From positions 723,876-787,875 of the forward strand of contig JACTAT010000160.1 of NCBI GenBank assembly GCA_014526335.1: a stretch of 64,000 nt of DNA, given 5' to 3'. The notes below the pieces were generated by a model. It searched no databases, was not told where the DNA came from, and saw only the letters and a program-made list of their open reading frames with translations. Shown piece after piece: positions 45,027-56,838 of this stretch. The translations under genes were made by a program, and so were the position numbers. The stretch comes from Chrysaora quinquecirrha. Lineage: Eukaryota > Cnidaria > Scyphozoa > Semaeostomeae > Pelagiidae. Every line of letters starts with the position of its first letter. Positions within the stretch are counted from its first letter, which is position 1.

Positions 45027-48000
45027 ATGGCTGAACCTCATCATGGACTTATAGACGGTCAAGAATACAACTTAAAGATTGGCTCTAGTTTTCGGCAAAA
45101 GCAGAAAGATAATTTTTATCATACTGTTCGATGTAAGTGCAAATAGTTTAGACTACATCTTTTTTCATTAGTAGGCCAACGTCAAGTCAAGAAGCGTTCA
45201 ACTTTTTTTTAGGCCTAGACCTAGGCCCTCCTTGAGGCTTGATTGAAGCTTGCAAGCTTTTCATCACTCTTTCAATCAAAAGCGGATGGCCCACAGATAT
45301 TTGACACCGACAGTCATACTTGCATATTCAATAGCTTGTCTCTATTAACAATGTACACAGTTTCCAATCTTGCACCAAAAACGTTTTTAAACTGAACGAA
45401 AAGTTAGGCATGTTAGGGTATCACCCATAATTTCTGCAATCTTCCTTTTCTTGAAGGCTTCCACTTTTTCTTGGGATCGTCCAATGAAAGCAACTACGAC
45501 AGAGGGCAGCATAGTGTAGCGGTTAGCACTTGCACCATTTGTGCTTAAGATTTGTTCAAATCCAGGCTAGGGAGAACAAATTATAAGGAGTAAAAACTTT
45601 TCTCTCTGTGACCTGGATCATCACATCAAATGGCAGGCCTGTCTCAAAATTAATTCAGATGTTAAAGAACCACTGAGTTTATAAAGAACCCTCTGGCTGC
45701 AACCAACCTTAGTGCAAGTGAGGAGGTGGACCTGGCAATGATTTTCTAAAAATGACTGCTGAGTAAATGAGACTTCAAAATTAGCCACACCAGCCAGCAG
45801 TAGAAATGGAATGTTGCCCATATTGGAAAACAAACAAACAAACAAACATGGGCTTCTACGTACACAAACAATCATCCAACGCTGGCCAGTCAGCTGCTGA
45901 GCTTTCCTGGATCATGAGGTGTGGTCACATTGAGAGCAAGAACTGGTGATGCACTGCTTAGATTGGCTCTAACCAACCGTTTTCAGAAGACGATACCAAA
46001 AAATACGTTTCTGCATCTACCAAAAATTGAAGGCGTCTGCTGAAAATAAAATGTGACCAAAAAATACACCTCAAGCAAATCTTTATCAAAAGATTTATAT
46101 CAATATTTTTTTTTGATAACTTAAACACAATAAGTCTTGTACTTAAAGTAGTTACACAGCATGAATTTCTTATTCTAGATGATTTCAAGCCAGCTTCAGT
46201 AGACTCAAGCAAATCTTCTCAGCTTACTGTCGGAGAAAACAATGACATCTCAGTGACAGTCCCACATGTGCAGGTACATTTGCCAGGTTTCCTTACAGGA
46301 TCTCCAGAATTGGTTTTTGACAATGTCAAACTTAATTTTGGATTGTACGCAAAGCTTTTAAACTTAGCTTGCTACTGAAGATACTGATGCAAAGTATAGG
46401 TTTCAGCAATGAAAATCTTTTATGCAATCTAGTCCAAAATAACAAAAACAGTGAGAGAAATACTATTCTCAATGAAATTGAATGATTCACAAGGAACGAA
46501 CAATTTCTGATAGTAAAAAACTCTAATGACGTTAATTATTAGCAAATGCCAAAAATCAAAGGAAATATTCAAATCCACTGGCATTCATTTCGTTGAAAGC
46601 GGGCCCCAAAAGCAGCACGCAAAATAATAACAGTTATGAAAAATAAGTATAAAGGGGTGCAAGAACGAGAATTTTGGGTCTCTTGGACTAATACACCTTT
46701 TCAACTAAGAGCCTCGTTTTCAAGTTTTGTGAAAATTTGTTCGTACGAAAATTTTGACCCCAGATTCGAATTCAGCACCTTCATTTTGGTGTTGACGCAA
46801 ATTTGTATGCTTCTAGTCCTTACGATGTTGATTTTATAGCGACGTCAACACTAAAACGAAGGTGCTAAATTCGAATCTGACATCGAAATGCTTCTGTGAC
46901 ACAATTTTAAATTTTTTTGAAAACGAGGCACTTAGTTGAAAAGTTGTATACACATGGTTGACTCATATTCACACTGGATAGCTGCATCGTAAAGCATTTC
47001 AATATATTTGCTGAAATCTTTTGACTGCTTTTTTGTCATGTTTGTTTTATTGTTCTTAGGAATCAGAAAGCACTGTTTTCAAAGGGTCAAAAAGACCTTG
47101 TACAAAAGAATGTATTCTGATTATTGACAAAAGCACTGGGGTAAGTAATATGCAAATAATATACAGTTAGAACCAGATTGTTTTAAGTCTGGAACTGGAA
47201 CTACATAAATTTTTCCATTATAAGAAACTAGAAATTGCCCCAATACTGAAAGTTTCTTAAAATTTTCAGATTTTGCATACTAAAAGCTGCTTACGAGTTT
47301 CTTGAATATCTATATTGATGACATGCGTAGTCATTTTATTAAACCTATCTATCGATCGTGTTTCGATGGTTGTGGCTTTCCAATTTATCTGTATGTCATA
47401 AATATACTTTTACTTTAAGCCGCGCTACACGTGTGTCTTTTTGCTTGAAATGGGGACGCAACTCACCGTACAATGTCCTGTCATGAAAAGTACTGAGGTG
47501 GCTAAACGCTGCGACAGAAGCTCTGCGACAATCAACTTGCCGGATAAGAAGAATGGGTCGTAGAAAATTTAAATGGAAAAGGCGCGAAAACAATGCAATA
47601 TGTTGCATCGCCAATTCAAAAAACTGGCTTCACGCCGTGACATTACTGGCAATAAGCAAAAACATGTCGCGAAATGTTCAACTAAAGCAATGTTCTGCGA
47701 CCGTATTTTCTAAGGTCGCAGGATATTTGTTCGAAAATCTGGCTACACGTGCGACTCTTAGTTTTCCGGCCGCGGCGACAATTTTTGAACATGTTCTGTC
47801 GCCATTTCAAGCAAAAGGTTGCACGTGTAGCAGCGGCTTTATTGCAGACGAAACACAGAAAATATAATAAAATATTTCGCAGACTGAGGTGAAAAGTTTC
47901 TTGGCTATAAATTTTCCAGTACTTTAACTTGTGGTCTTTGTTCACCTTCACCTGCTTAAATTCTTGACCATTCGAGAGTCTGGGTTTCTTATACAGAGTT

Positions 48001-51000
48001 TTTTTAAAAATAATATATGTACTGTAATTGATTGATTGAGTGCTGCGACCCTTATTAAAGTTCCCAGGTTTTTAGGTGCAGCGCTTATTTGACTGCGGCG
48101 TTTAATTGACTGCGGCGCATAGTTCAAAGATTGTTAAGAATGCTTATACTTTTTAGTGTAATGGGCAGTTCAAAAATGACGTCACGCTAATTTTGACTGA
48201 TCGTGTCACTTCACTGTCATAGTAAAATTGTCACGTACTTCACGTAGCTGTAAAGATGTTCTTCTGCAAATAAAATTGAATTGAATTGAATTGACGTACT
48301 GTCACAATCTCTGTAGCTCCTATCACCCCTTAGAGGTGTGATGTCATTTTTGATCGGCCCCTAACTAGGGCTAAATAATGTTTTAAATTGATCGTTACAA
48401 ATCTTACTTTAACAAAATATTCTGCCAGGAGATTCGTTTTTACCAAGGTTTTTCTGCTCATTTTGAGGGAAAGAAAAAACTCAATTTCTGAGACGTGTAA
48501 CTTCAAAATTCCTTCAAACACCGTTCGTAGTGTACTTATTGTAAATATTCAAATAGGTGCCTGCGGCGTTTATTAAATTATATTTGCCAAAAGTACGGGG
48601 CTTATTTGACTGCGGCACTTTCTCAAGTAGCGGCGCTTAATCGAGTTGCGGCGCTTAATGGATCATTTACGGTATATGAAGCTCAGCTACAGAATCAAGA
48701 GATGCTGCGTCGTAATTTCTCAAAGATTGTTTTTTATACAATGCTTTTTTCTACCTTGAAGAGAACCTGTGGCTCTGAAAACACTGTTAAGAAGAATACA
48801 GTTGTAGCTTGCTTATTTTTGTCTCTGATATAATTCTTTGCAGGAAATCACCCTTGAAAGACTCGCATCAAACATACAATTAAAGAAAATCAGGTAGTTT
48901 TCCTCATTTTTTTACAGATTGTATTATACAGGTTGTTAGCTAATACTATGACTCCGTTTACACTATGCCGGTATGAGACGAATACGGTACGAAACTATAC
49001 CGTTTTGGCCTTGCGTCTACACTATGCCGGCACAGTTTTGATATGAATACGGTACGAAATGAATACGATACGCTTACCGGCTTCATCTGAAAACGGCATA
49101 GTGTAATCGCCTGAATACGGTACAGTTTGATTCCGCTTTGCTGATTGAATGAGAGAAGAAACAATCAATCTTTCTTCTTTTTGACATAAAACAATAGATT
49201 TTAGACAAAACCGATGACCTTGTTCATCGTATTCATTTCATCGACACAAAGTCAATCCGTATTCATGTCGTACTGGCATAGTGTAAACGGAGACTAACAG
49301 CACCAAACTGTATGTACTAATCGAAGTACTCTGCATTATTGCCTTGCAAAGATAGGGTGCCTATTATAGGGGTACCAGAAGCTGTAAAATCACGAAAAAA
49401 CTATTTATTGCTTACACCTATTGCTCGCATTTTAACTTCTCTGTTTCATGATAACAAACAATAGCAAACAATAGGTCAAACCATATTAATCTGGTCTTTT
49501 GGTTACTTTTCCCATTACATTTTCTTGTGGTACAAAGTCTTTTTCAACCCCATTCCTTTTAAAACAAAGAATGTAGCTGAAGGTCCATCTCAGTTAAAAG
49601 ACAAAGCTGCATGCATTAAGCCATAATCTAATATCAATACATATCAAAAGACACAATATGCAACTTAATCTGAATCCACAAACTGTAGATATAGGTACCC
49701 ATTAGCCATGTTTGAAGAATGAGATCAGCCTAGATCAACCTATTGGCTTGCAGCTTGCAACGAATAGTGTACAATATGTTTTCATTCTTCAAACATTAAA
49801 AGCATTGCCAGATCCGTAAGTCGCATGCAAAATATGGATCAAAGCCGCCCAGGGGATTACTTAACTGTTCAAATGACTGGACGTGCCACACAGTTTTTCC
49901 AAAATCACCCATGTCTACTGATAAACTCTGTTACTCGTGGTATCCATGTAAAGAAAAGGAAATTGTCTACCCATTTGTACCAATATCTAAAATATTTGAA
50001 CCCAATTTAGCACTTGAGGCAACTCTAGATGCGGTGAAAAGGCCTTTGCTCTGAAAACCAAAACGCACTTACCCAATGTGCACCATAAAATTGATTAGGG
50101 CGGCTTGCTAATGGAATTACCCCCCCCGGGCAAAGCCGTGAAGCTGAAATCCTGTAATAGGCCCCCAATATAGTTCTTTAGTAGCCGATGTTTTGTTTAT
50201 CATTGCCATTTATCTTCAGATCTACAAATCCAGGCTTGTCAGTGTCAAAACCAGTAGCACAGCAGCCCCAGGGTATTTCAAAGATATCCTCAAAGCCAAG
50301 TATTCATAAACAGAGAACTGCGAATAAACCTGATACAGTCACCAAATTGAAGGAAGAAACCAATGATAATTCATTCATTCTGCCTTCAAGAATTGATCAA
50401 CCAATAGTGGCGAGTAAGGTTAGAGGCATGTACAGTTAATTTCTTTATCTCGACTTCCCTTTATCTCAAACTTTTCCTTTAACTAATGTCTTGGTCCGCT
50501 GGGCATTTCCGATGACTGTCACCTAATTATCCAAAGTTTGATCAACCAATACTGGCAAATAAGGTGAGATGCATTTACAGTCAACTCTCTGTATCTCGAC
50601 TTCCGTCTATCTCAAACTTTTCTTTACCTTAAACTAATATCTTGGTCCGCAGAGCAATTCTGGTGACTATCACCTAATTTTCTCCAAATCTCGAACTACC
50701 CCGTTTTTCTTCCTTTTTTTCTATTTTGAACAAATTTTGTCTCCCTATCAATATTTCACTCTCTATATCGAATTTTCCCACCTTTCTTCTAAAACTTTCC
50801 TTTGTCTCAAAGTGAAATTTGAATTTGCTTGGCATCACCGGTGACTGTCACCTAATTTTCTCTTGCCATCTCGAACTTTTCTCTGTTTCGAACAAGATTT
50901 TGGTCCCATGTCGATGTTTCTCTCGCTATATCCAACGTTTCCGCATTTCTTCTAAAACTTTTCTTTATCTCGAGCTGAAGCCTCAGTCCCCTTGGCATTG

Positions 51001-54000
51001 CCGGTGACCGTTACCTAATCTTTCTTGACATCTCGAACTTTGCACTGTTTCAAGCAGGATTTTGGTCCAATGTCGATGTTTTTTTCACTATGTCGAACTT
51101 TCCCACGTTTTTTCTAAAGGTTTTCGTTATCTTGAACTAAACTCTTCGTCCGCTTGGCATTTCTGGGGACTGTCACCTTCGCTTGGTATCTTTGCTCTGT
51201 TTCGAAGAAGATTTTGGTCCCATGTCCGTATTTCTCTACCTGTCGAACTTTCCCGCGTTTCTTCTAAAATGACGTCATGAAGATACTGATCAAGGATATA
51301 AGATCAAGGAAGTTATTTATTGATTGAGTAAGCTGGACAAGTTTCATTGGTGAGAAACTCATGAATAAAGCAATGTTCATTTGAAAGTTTTGTGGTGTCT
51401 TGGTTAATTTCAGCTACCTCATTCTGTCAAGGGCTTGATGAGGTCAGGATTTGAGCCTGGGTAGTGGATCACGGTACCTTTACAGGCAGGGTCAAAGTCT
51501 CGTTAATTCATCTTGGGTTTCTAGTGATTGGCGCTTAACACTTCCCTCCACCTTTCAGCCATTCTCAAGAGAGCCAACAATAGCATCGTCATCGTCTCAA
51601 GATTCAGATTCCGATTCCTCATCTTCAGCATCAGGTTCGGATTCAGATTCAGATCAAGATGATCAAGAAGCAGAAGAACAGGCTAAAGCTTTGGATGTAA
51701 GATGTTTAATACATTATTTTTCTGTTTCAATTCCTGTCAAGAATTGCAGCAAGAATTTGTTTTAAATGATTGGCAAAGCAACTCGGAAATCGTTTTGGCT
51801 CTACAAGCAGATAAAGTGCTTTTTCAAATGGTTGTACAATCACGGAGACGGATCTATTGAGACAGGTACCCAGACATACTGACGATGATGATCCGTGTCT
51901 TTGCCAACCCACTCCTATTTAATGCTTATTATTTATTATTGCCAGACCTCATGTTGAATGATTTCCTGCATTATGAAGATGCTCGATTCTATTTCAATTT
52001 AACAATTTACCTAACGTTGAACTGAGATAGGGGTAGAAAATGGGGGAAAGGGGCAGCTGCAATAGCAAATTTCAGTTTGTCCCAATAATTTTATCCCTGA
52101 TTGTTGAAATAAAAATGTTGAAAACAAATCGACGAGGAAAAGTTACAATTTTAAAACCAAACACAATTCAGTTCAATTCATTCCTTATTTTTATTCGTAG
52201 AAATACAATTTACAATGATAAAAAATATTCTACACGGCTCAAGAAAAGCTGAGCTTATCTAGCTTGGGGCGGTACAAAACTACCAAACTAACAAACTAAC
52301 AAAATATTAAGTTCTAGAAATATTGATTATAAAGGTTTAAAATAATCTTAACTAACATCTAACATCAACATCAAACTCAATAAGGGATAATTTATAATTA
52401 CAGGGTTATAACAATCATGACACTTTCTAATATTTTGAAAAAGGAAATAATTTTTTAATCTGTGTTCGCTAGTCATTTTTTCCTTGATATTAATAGCTTT
52501 CGATTGTTAGGTTCTCAAACTTCTTGCTAAAAGCCTTATCATTAGATACTTGTTTTAATGATTCTGGGAGGTTATTCCAAAGTCTAGCACCCACATTTCT
52601 TATCATTTTATTACCCCAAACTTTGTCGACACAAGAATTGAACCACGCTTTTTCTTTTGTAAAGAACCTAGGTAGAGCAAGACAGCAAGATGAGTTCAGA
52701 TTTTCTTGGGCCGTGTAGAATACATTTCATTATTGTGAATTGTATTTTTTCGAATAAAAATGAATTGATTTGAACTGAATGAGGTTAAGGGCCTAGTAAC
52801 AAAAATTCCTTGTTTTTGGATCTCTTATGCTTGGGAAACTATTGTTATTATTAAAGAAAAACACTTTGTATGTGAGCAAAACTTGGAATACTCAAGGAAA
52901 CATTTTGTACTAGTGTGACACACAATTTATGTCAGTTTGACTGAAAATGAATGGAATCGGCTTCCTTGTCCTTGATTGTTTGCAATGATAAAAATCTTCA
53001 AAAAATTTAAAATTTCCTCAGCGATTTTGTCCTAGTAGTATAATTTCTTTGAATTTTTCGGTCTTCTACATGTAGGTTTTTAATGAATTTATGAAAATGC
53101 GTGTATGTTCTCATCATGATCAAAATACTTGTACTCGTCTTGTACATAAACCACCTTCTACTTATCACTACCGGTCTCTACTTTTAGGAAGCCTTGAGAC
53201 AAGAGCCAATGTCGAAAGGAAACATTAACCTTATTGGTAAGTAAATCGTTAAATTTTTCTAATACACCGAGTCCTCTCTGGTTGTTACTTTATTTTGAGT
53301 AGGCTGTTATTTCTATCTTTTCAGCTAATTTAGGCCTACTAAGCTTGCCACATCCAGGCATGGGACCCCTTAGTGTAACGTCCATTCCGAAGGACGGCGG
53401 AGCGAGTTGTTTAGTCATTCATCAGTATAGTCAACCATCCAGATACTGACTTCAGATGACCAAGCTTAACTTCTGTTGCCTAACGGACAGTGACTGAAAC
53501 CGCGGCTTCACTTGCGACTTTTGCTTGAAATGGTCAGAGAACATGTTCAAAAATTGTCGCGGCGTCCGGAAAAAGTAAGAGTCGCACGTGTAGCTAGGGA
53601 TAGATATTCAAACAAAATGTTCAGCTACCTAAGGAAATAAGGTCGCAGATCATTGATTTGGTTGAACTTTTCGCGTCACGTTTTTGCTTGTCGCCAGTAA
53701 TGTCGTAGCGTGTAGCCGGATTTTTGAATTTGCGAGGCAATACCCTGCAATGTTTTCGCGTCTTTTCATGGAAATTTTCTAGTACTCATTCTTCTTATCA
53801 CGCAAGTTGATTCTCGCAGAACCTCTGTCGCAGCATTTTTGTTGCAGTGGTTGGTCACCTCGGGATTTCTCAGAACAGGACATTCTCAGGTGTGTCGCGT
53901 CACCAGAACAGGAGAAAAGTTGCACGTGTAGAGCCGCGGCTTAAGCCGCTTGATCACTCACTCTATATATATTATACTATGCTATGCAATTCAGAAGGGA

Positions 54001-55121
54001 CATCCTTGCCAATGAGATAAGCGTTGATGCTTCTGATTGCGAAAGGTAAGTTTTAAGCCCCGGCCAAACCATATTGACTCTGGCCAAACGTATCCATCAT
54101 TGATCAACATTCATGGTGGGCGAAACGCTGGAAACGTTTGGCCACCTTGTAAGCTGAGCCAAAATCATGTTCGATGATGCTGCCTGAAGTTTGATCAGGG
54201 TAAAAAGTTCACTCAATATTTCAGAATGTTCGCTTCGTTTGGCCATCAGCGCCAACAAATTTCGGCTCTCATTCAGTATTCTCATAAGAAGCAATCAAAA
54301 AAAATGCGCGTGTTCCTTTTGTAATAAATGATTCTTTGATGCAATCTCTGGAATTGCTTTATGTTAGTGTGAATTAGTGTTTCTTCACTATTGTAAATAC
54401 TAACATTAAATAATGTACAATTACAATTACAATTACAATTACAAATTGCATTGATAGGAATGTTGGCTCAAATTTTGGCTAATTTTAGCCAATCCTAAAT
54501 GTAGCCAATGTGCAACAAGAAGCCCCAAGATAATTCGGTGAAATTTTGGTCGTAATGTCGGCGACGTTTGGCTAAGGCTTTAAAATTGAATTTAATTGTT
54601 AGAAGAATGTTAATGCAAATGTTTGTGACGCGTATTTTGAATGTTTCGATTGACAGGCAAACTTTTGATCTTTGCCAAACAAAGCTTGCTATTAAATTCT
54701 CACTAGAAGTGTACCATACGAAGGCAAAAGGAGAAACTGCTGCATGGATTTGAGTTTCGTTAGTGTAAGGATAAGTTTGTTACCAAAATTCGTAATTTTG
54801 GTGTTTTCATTCATCTTATATGCAGGATTTAAATTTACGAATGGATGGACAGTTACTGATTAATTAAGGATTGAAAGTTAGGCACTGGCAACACGATCAA
54901 ACAATGTTTGCCAAACATTTGAAATTTGCTCATCAATCGATGTTTGAAACTTTCTGATTGTTGCACTTTTATCCACAATTGGCTTCTTATCCATAGTTAA
55001 TTTGTATGGTCTATTTTGTATTTTCACTTTTGTTTTACTAGAATGTTTCATTTTCCTAAACACCTCCTTTTTAGATGAAGACTTGAAGTTAAGTGGATCT
55101 TCTGACTCTGACAGCGATTAA
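45027..55121 (+). CDS. EAF: ELL-associated factor (EAF1/EAF2-like)
   Basis: EAF proteins bind ELL and stimulate RNA polymerase II elongation as part of super- and little-elongation complexes. The exons are 45027-45132, 46179-46273, 47060-47140, 48844-48893, 50220-50418, 51559-51696, 53188-53236 and 55075-55121. All phases agree: 765 nt and 254 aa, near the 260-268 aa of vertebrate EAFs. The conserved N-terminal domain (about residues 10-105) has YDFKPASVDS, ISVTVPHVQ, VFKGSKRPCTKECILIID and ITLERLASNIQLKKIR. A Ser/Asp-rich acidic segment follows (DSDSDSSSSASGSDSDSDQDD). The protein ends LKLSGSSDSDSD, as EAFs end in an acidic Ser/Asp tail. The exon 6 acceptor appears to sit at the end of a decayed SINE. 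Confidence 0.95.
45503..45620 (+). mobile_element. tRNA-derived SINE fragment
   Basis: It has TAGTGTAGCGGTTAGCAC (A-box-like) and GTTCAAATCCAGGC (B-box-like), about 40 bp apart as in a tRNA head. It lies in EAF intron 1. Confidence 0.65.
46692..46948. repeat. Foldback element, internally deleted
   Basis: TACACCTTTTCAACTAAGAG on the left and the inverted GTTGAAAAGTTGTA on the right match the foldback family. The centre is missing: GATTTTATAGCGAC runs straight into GTCAACACTAAAACGAAG. Confidence 0.88.
47190..48015. mobile_element. Family A MITE with a second element nested inside
   Basis: Family A sequence before 47400 (AATACTGAAAGTTTCTTAAA) resumes after 47870 (AAAAGTTTCTTGG and GGGTTTCTTATACAGAG). 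Between them (about 47415-47842) is a separate TIR element with AAGCCGCGCTACACGTG and its inverse CACGTGTAGCAGCGGCTT. The nested element has a relative at 53499-53943. Confidence 0.75.
48952..49292. mobile_element. Short TIR element (CTCCGTTTACACTATGCC)
   Basis: CTCCGTTTACACTATGCCGG on the left is inverted as GGCATAGTGTAAACGGAG on the right. GAATACGGTACGAAA blocks repeat inside. It lies 58 bp after EAF exon 4. Confidence 0.88.
49848..50130. mobile_element. hAT-type MITE, family B, 8 bp TSD CAAAGCCG
   Basis: The flanks 49840-49847 and 50131-50138 are both CAAAGCCG. The interior has GGACGTGCCACACAG, and the right end is TACCCCCCCCGGG. It lies about 90 bp upstream of EAF exon 5. Confidence 0.9.
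50430..51270 (+). repeat. Degenerate tandem array with Tigger-like motifs
   Basis: The phrases TTTATCTCGA, CTTGGTCCGC, TGGCATTTCCGGTGACTGTC, ACCTAATTTTC and TCGAACTTT recur about every 120-190 bp, roughly five times. The left-hand units begin ACAGTTAATTTC or ACAGTCAACTC, similar to the CAGTTGACATCC ends at 5.2 and 24.1 kb. The array lies in EAF intron 5. Confidence 0.7.
51420..51558 (+). mobile_element. Decayed SINE ending at the EAF exon 6 acceptor
   Basis: GGTCAGGATTTGAGCCTGG, GTCAAAGTCTCGTTAATTC and TTCTAGTGATTGGCGCTTAA align in order with the GGTGCTGTG SINE. Its 3' end passes directly into CTCCACCTTTCAG, the acceptor used at 51559. Confidence 0.65.
52160..52775 (-). mobile_element. LINE 3' fragment, with an opposing tail
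   Basis: On the minus strand (about 52710-52500) a frame encodes WGNKMIRNVGARLWNNLPES followed by LKQ and a short tail, the usual C-terminal motif of CR1/L2-type LINE reverse transcriptases. Its 3' UTR runs down to about 52160, through GAGCCGTGTAGAATA and an AATTGAACTGAATT tail. A second, plus-strand copy of the same UTR tail lies at about 52700-52775 (GGGCCGTGTAGAATACATTT), so two fragments are joined back to back. Confidence 0.7.
52795..53105. mobile_element. MITE, family A, decayed
   Basis: TTGTTTGCAATGATAAAAAT and TTCTACATGTAGGTTT match the 13.7 and 19.8 kb copies. The right end is eroded. It lies just before EAF exon 7. Confidence 0.6.
53330..53495 (-). mobile_element. 5S rRNA-derived SINE, inverted
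   Basis: On the minus strand it has AGAAGTTAAGCTTGGTCATC and ATCTGGATGGTTGACTA, matching box A and box C surroundings of 5S rRNA, then GGACGTTACACTAAGGGG. A second copy in plus orientation is at 62008-62175. It is a SINE3-type repeat, not a functional 5S gene. Confidence 0.75.
53499..53943. mobile_element. TIR element, relative of the one nested at 47.4 kb
   Basis: CCGCGGCTTCACTTGCGACT on the left and CACGTGTAGAGCCGCGG on the right are inverted. TTTTGCTTGAAATGG is shared with 47415-47842. Confidence 0.8.
54060..54950. mobile_element. Family C-like fragments and intron sequence
   Basis: GGCCAAACCATATTGACTCT (54062) with ATTTTGGCTAATTTTAGCC (about 54475) and GGTCGTAATGTCGGCGACG (about 54548) suggests a decayed TIR element. 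GCAACACGATCAAACAATGT at about 54886 is a family C end. A short (TTACAA)n run lies at 54419-54445. No exon is needed here to complete EAF. Confidence 0.45.
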
Positions 55122-56064
55122 AATAATTATGCATCATCAGTGACTATTGATATTTGTAAATATGACCAATTACGTTTATGAAATAGAAAATATTTTATTT
55201 ATTATTAGTAAGAAACTAGATATTAATTTTTGATCATCATATAAAGTTGTTGTATGGTTTTTTCTTCTGAACATTGCCTGTCTTTACACCCTAATCACTT
55301 TTTATAAGACCCAATGAGTTTTAACTGGGGACTGGCTGTTCAATAATTTCCTCCTGTTCGCTGGCTGGAATATTCTTCAGACGTTTATGGTTAAATGGCC
55401 ATAACGTTCAGAACTTTATTTCACGGTGAAACCATACTCCATGAAATTAATATTGATATGGGAAACTCCATTCTAGTCCCTGTAACATATAAACAAGACA
55501 AACGGCTTCCGGTGTTATTAACCCTCGTTAAAGCCTTGCTTGAAATGGCATATCTGAATTTCGTGGTAGCAGAAAATTTAAATCAATAGAAAGATTTTTG
55601 GGATTTAGTGATTATTACATGCAAAATAACGATTATTAGACCTAAAAATAAACACGAAATTTGGATAGTATGCATTTTTTATAAGAAACCAAAAATTGAC
55701 CCAATACTGAAAGTTTGTTAAAGTTTTCAGAGTTTCTTATGAGTTTCTTGAATAGTGATGAATTAGGAAAGAAAATTTTTTCCCCAAAAATATGTAAGGT
55801 CAATAAGAAAAAGGGATGTACTTTTAATAATATTGAAAGAAAGCAAATCATTTTGTTCGAAATGACTCATTGGAATAAAGAATAATTCTTGTTTTTTTCC
55901 AAGTAAACCACTTTAGGAAATCGCACTCGTCTCTACATGCCTGCTAGAGCAAGGGTTTAACAAGAATTAAGGCTACCAGGCGGTTGTTTTATTGGTGTCT
56001 GTTTCAATTTTCCAACGGGACTTGTGTGGTGTCTAGTTTGGGTTTTTCCCAAGCCATTCCATCG
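55122..56064. other. EAF 3' flank, no gene seen
   Basis: It includes AT-rich probable EAF 3' UTR and a family A scrap at 55660-55760 (AATACTGAAAGTTTG). A 64-codon frame at 55395-55589 has no recognisable domain. Confidence 0.45.
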
Positions 56065-56577
56065 GGAATAGTTCTTAAAGTTCCTTATTTTCGGGCCTCT
56101 TTTGAGGCAATTGTGGTTCCAAAAGTTCCTTAATAGTTCCTTAGTTTTAACTGCACATACAGTGCATCATATCAAACAGTGCACATACTCTGCATCTTAA
56201 ATCATCAAATGCCTCCTTGAGCAGATAAGCTCGGACTTACACCCTTTCATTCAATTTTACTCCAATAAAACGTGAATTTTAATTAAAACTTCCTGCTCTG
56301 TCTCGGTACAGGTAGTTTCCCACGAAGATTTCCTCACCCAAGAAGTCAGCCATCTTCCAGGAAAATATCGCGCCGCCCCAGACCTGTTTGAAAAACAACT
56401 CTTCTGTCACCAGCTTTTGCTCTTGGTGTGTCAGGTCTGTCCATTCACACATTGGAGTGGACGCCTTGATTCATTTCATGCATTTTAAAGATGTTGTTTG
56501 GCAAGATCTTGAAACAGGAGAGAGAAATCGCCATGGACTATCTATCGCAAAATTGTATGAACCAATTCAAAAACTAA
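56065..56577. mobile_element. Decayed family A and family D scraps before the Harbinger element
   Basis: AAAGTTCCTTATTTTCGGGC near 56080 is family A. CTTCCAGGAAAATATCGCGC near 56353 with CAGACCTGTTTGAAAAA is a family D terminus, as at 20.6 kb. The stretch 56400-56574 is otherwise unassigned. Confidence 0.5.
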
Positions 56578-56810
56578 AGCCTGGCGCACACTAGAGCTAT
56601 CAGCTGAGCTGAGCGTCACGCGTGAAAAATGTCTGAGCTGTTTCCTCAAGTGTGCGGTGTCGTTTTCTGCGATTTTGGTCACGCCTGCCATCGGCGCAGA
56701 TTATTCAACATGTTGAATAATTTCTTGCACGAGTGAATATTTCCTCACAGTGTGCGCGCGTTCTGAGCTATCAGCTCAGCACTCGACATGATTGCGCATG
56801 CGCTTTTCCA
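56578..56810 (+). repeat. Harbinger left TIR
   Basis: It begins AGCCTGGCGCACACTAGAGC. An inner palindrome, ATTATTCAACATGTTGAATA, lies near 56700. GAGCTATCAGCT occurs at both the outer end and the inner end, so the TIR is itself bounded by a repeated subterminal motif. Confidence 0.96.
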
Positions 56811-56838
56811 GTGACACAAGCACACCCGAAGAATCAAC

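Noticed and set aside
53991..54047. Candidate extra EAF exon (RRDILANEISVDASDCE)
   Set aside because: It has an acceptor-like and a donor-like site, but the phase from exon 7 (one base carried) brings in a stop. Exon 7 joins the last exon directly in phase and gives the expected acidic C-terminus.
55395..55589. 64-codon frame downstream of EAF
   Set aside because: No known domain; probably EAF 3' flank. Kept only as unassigned sequence.
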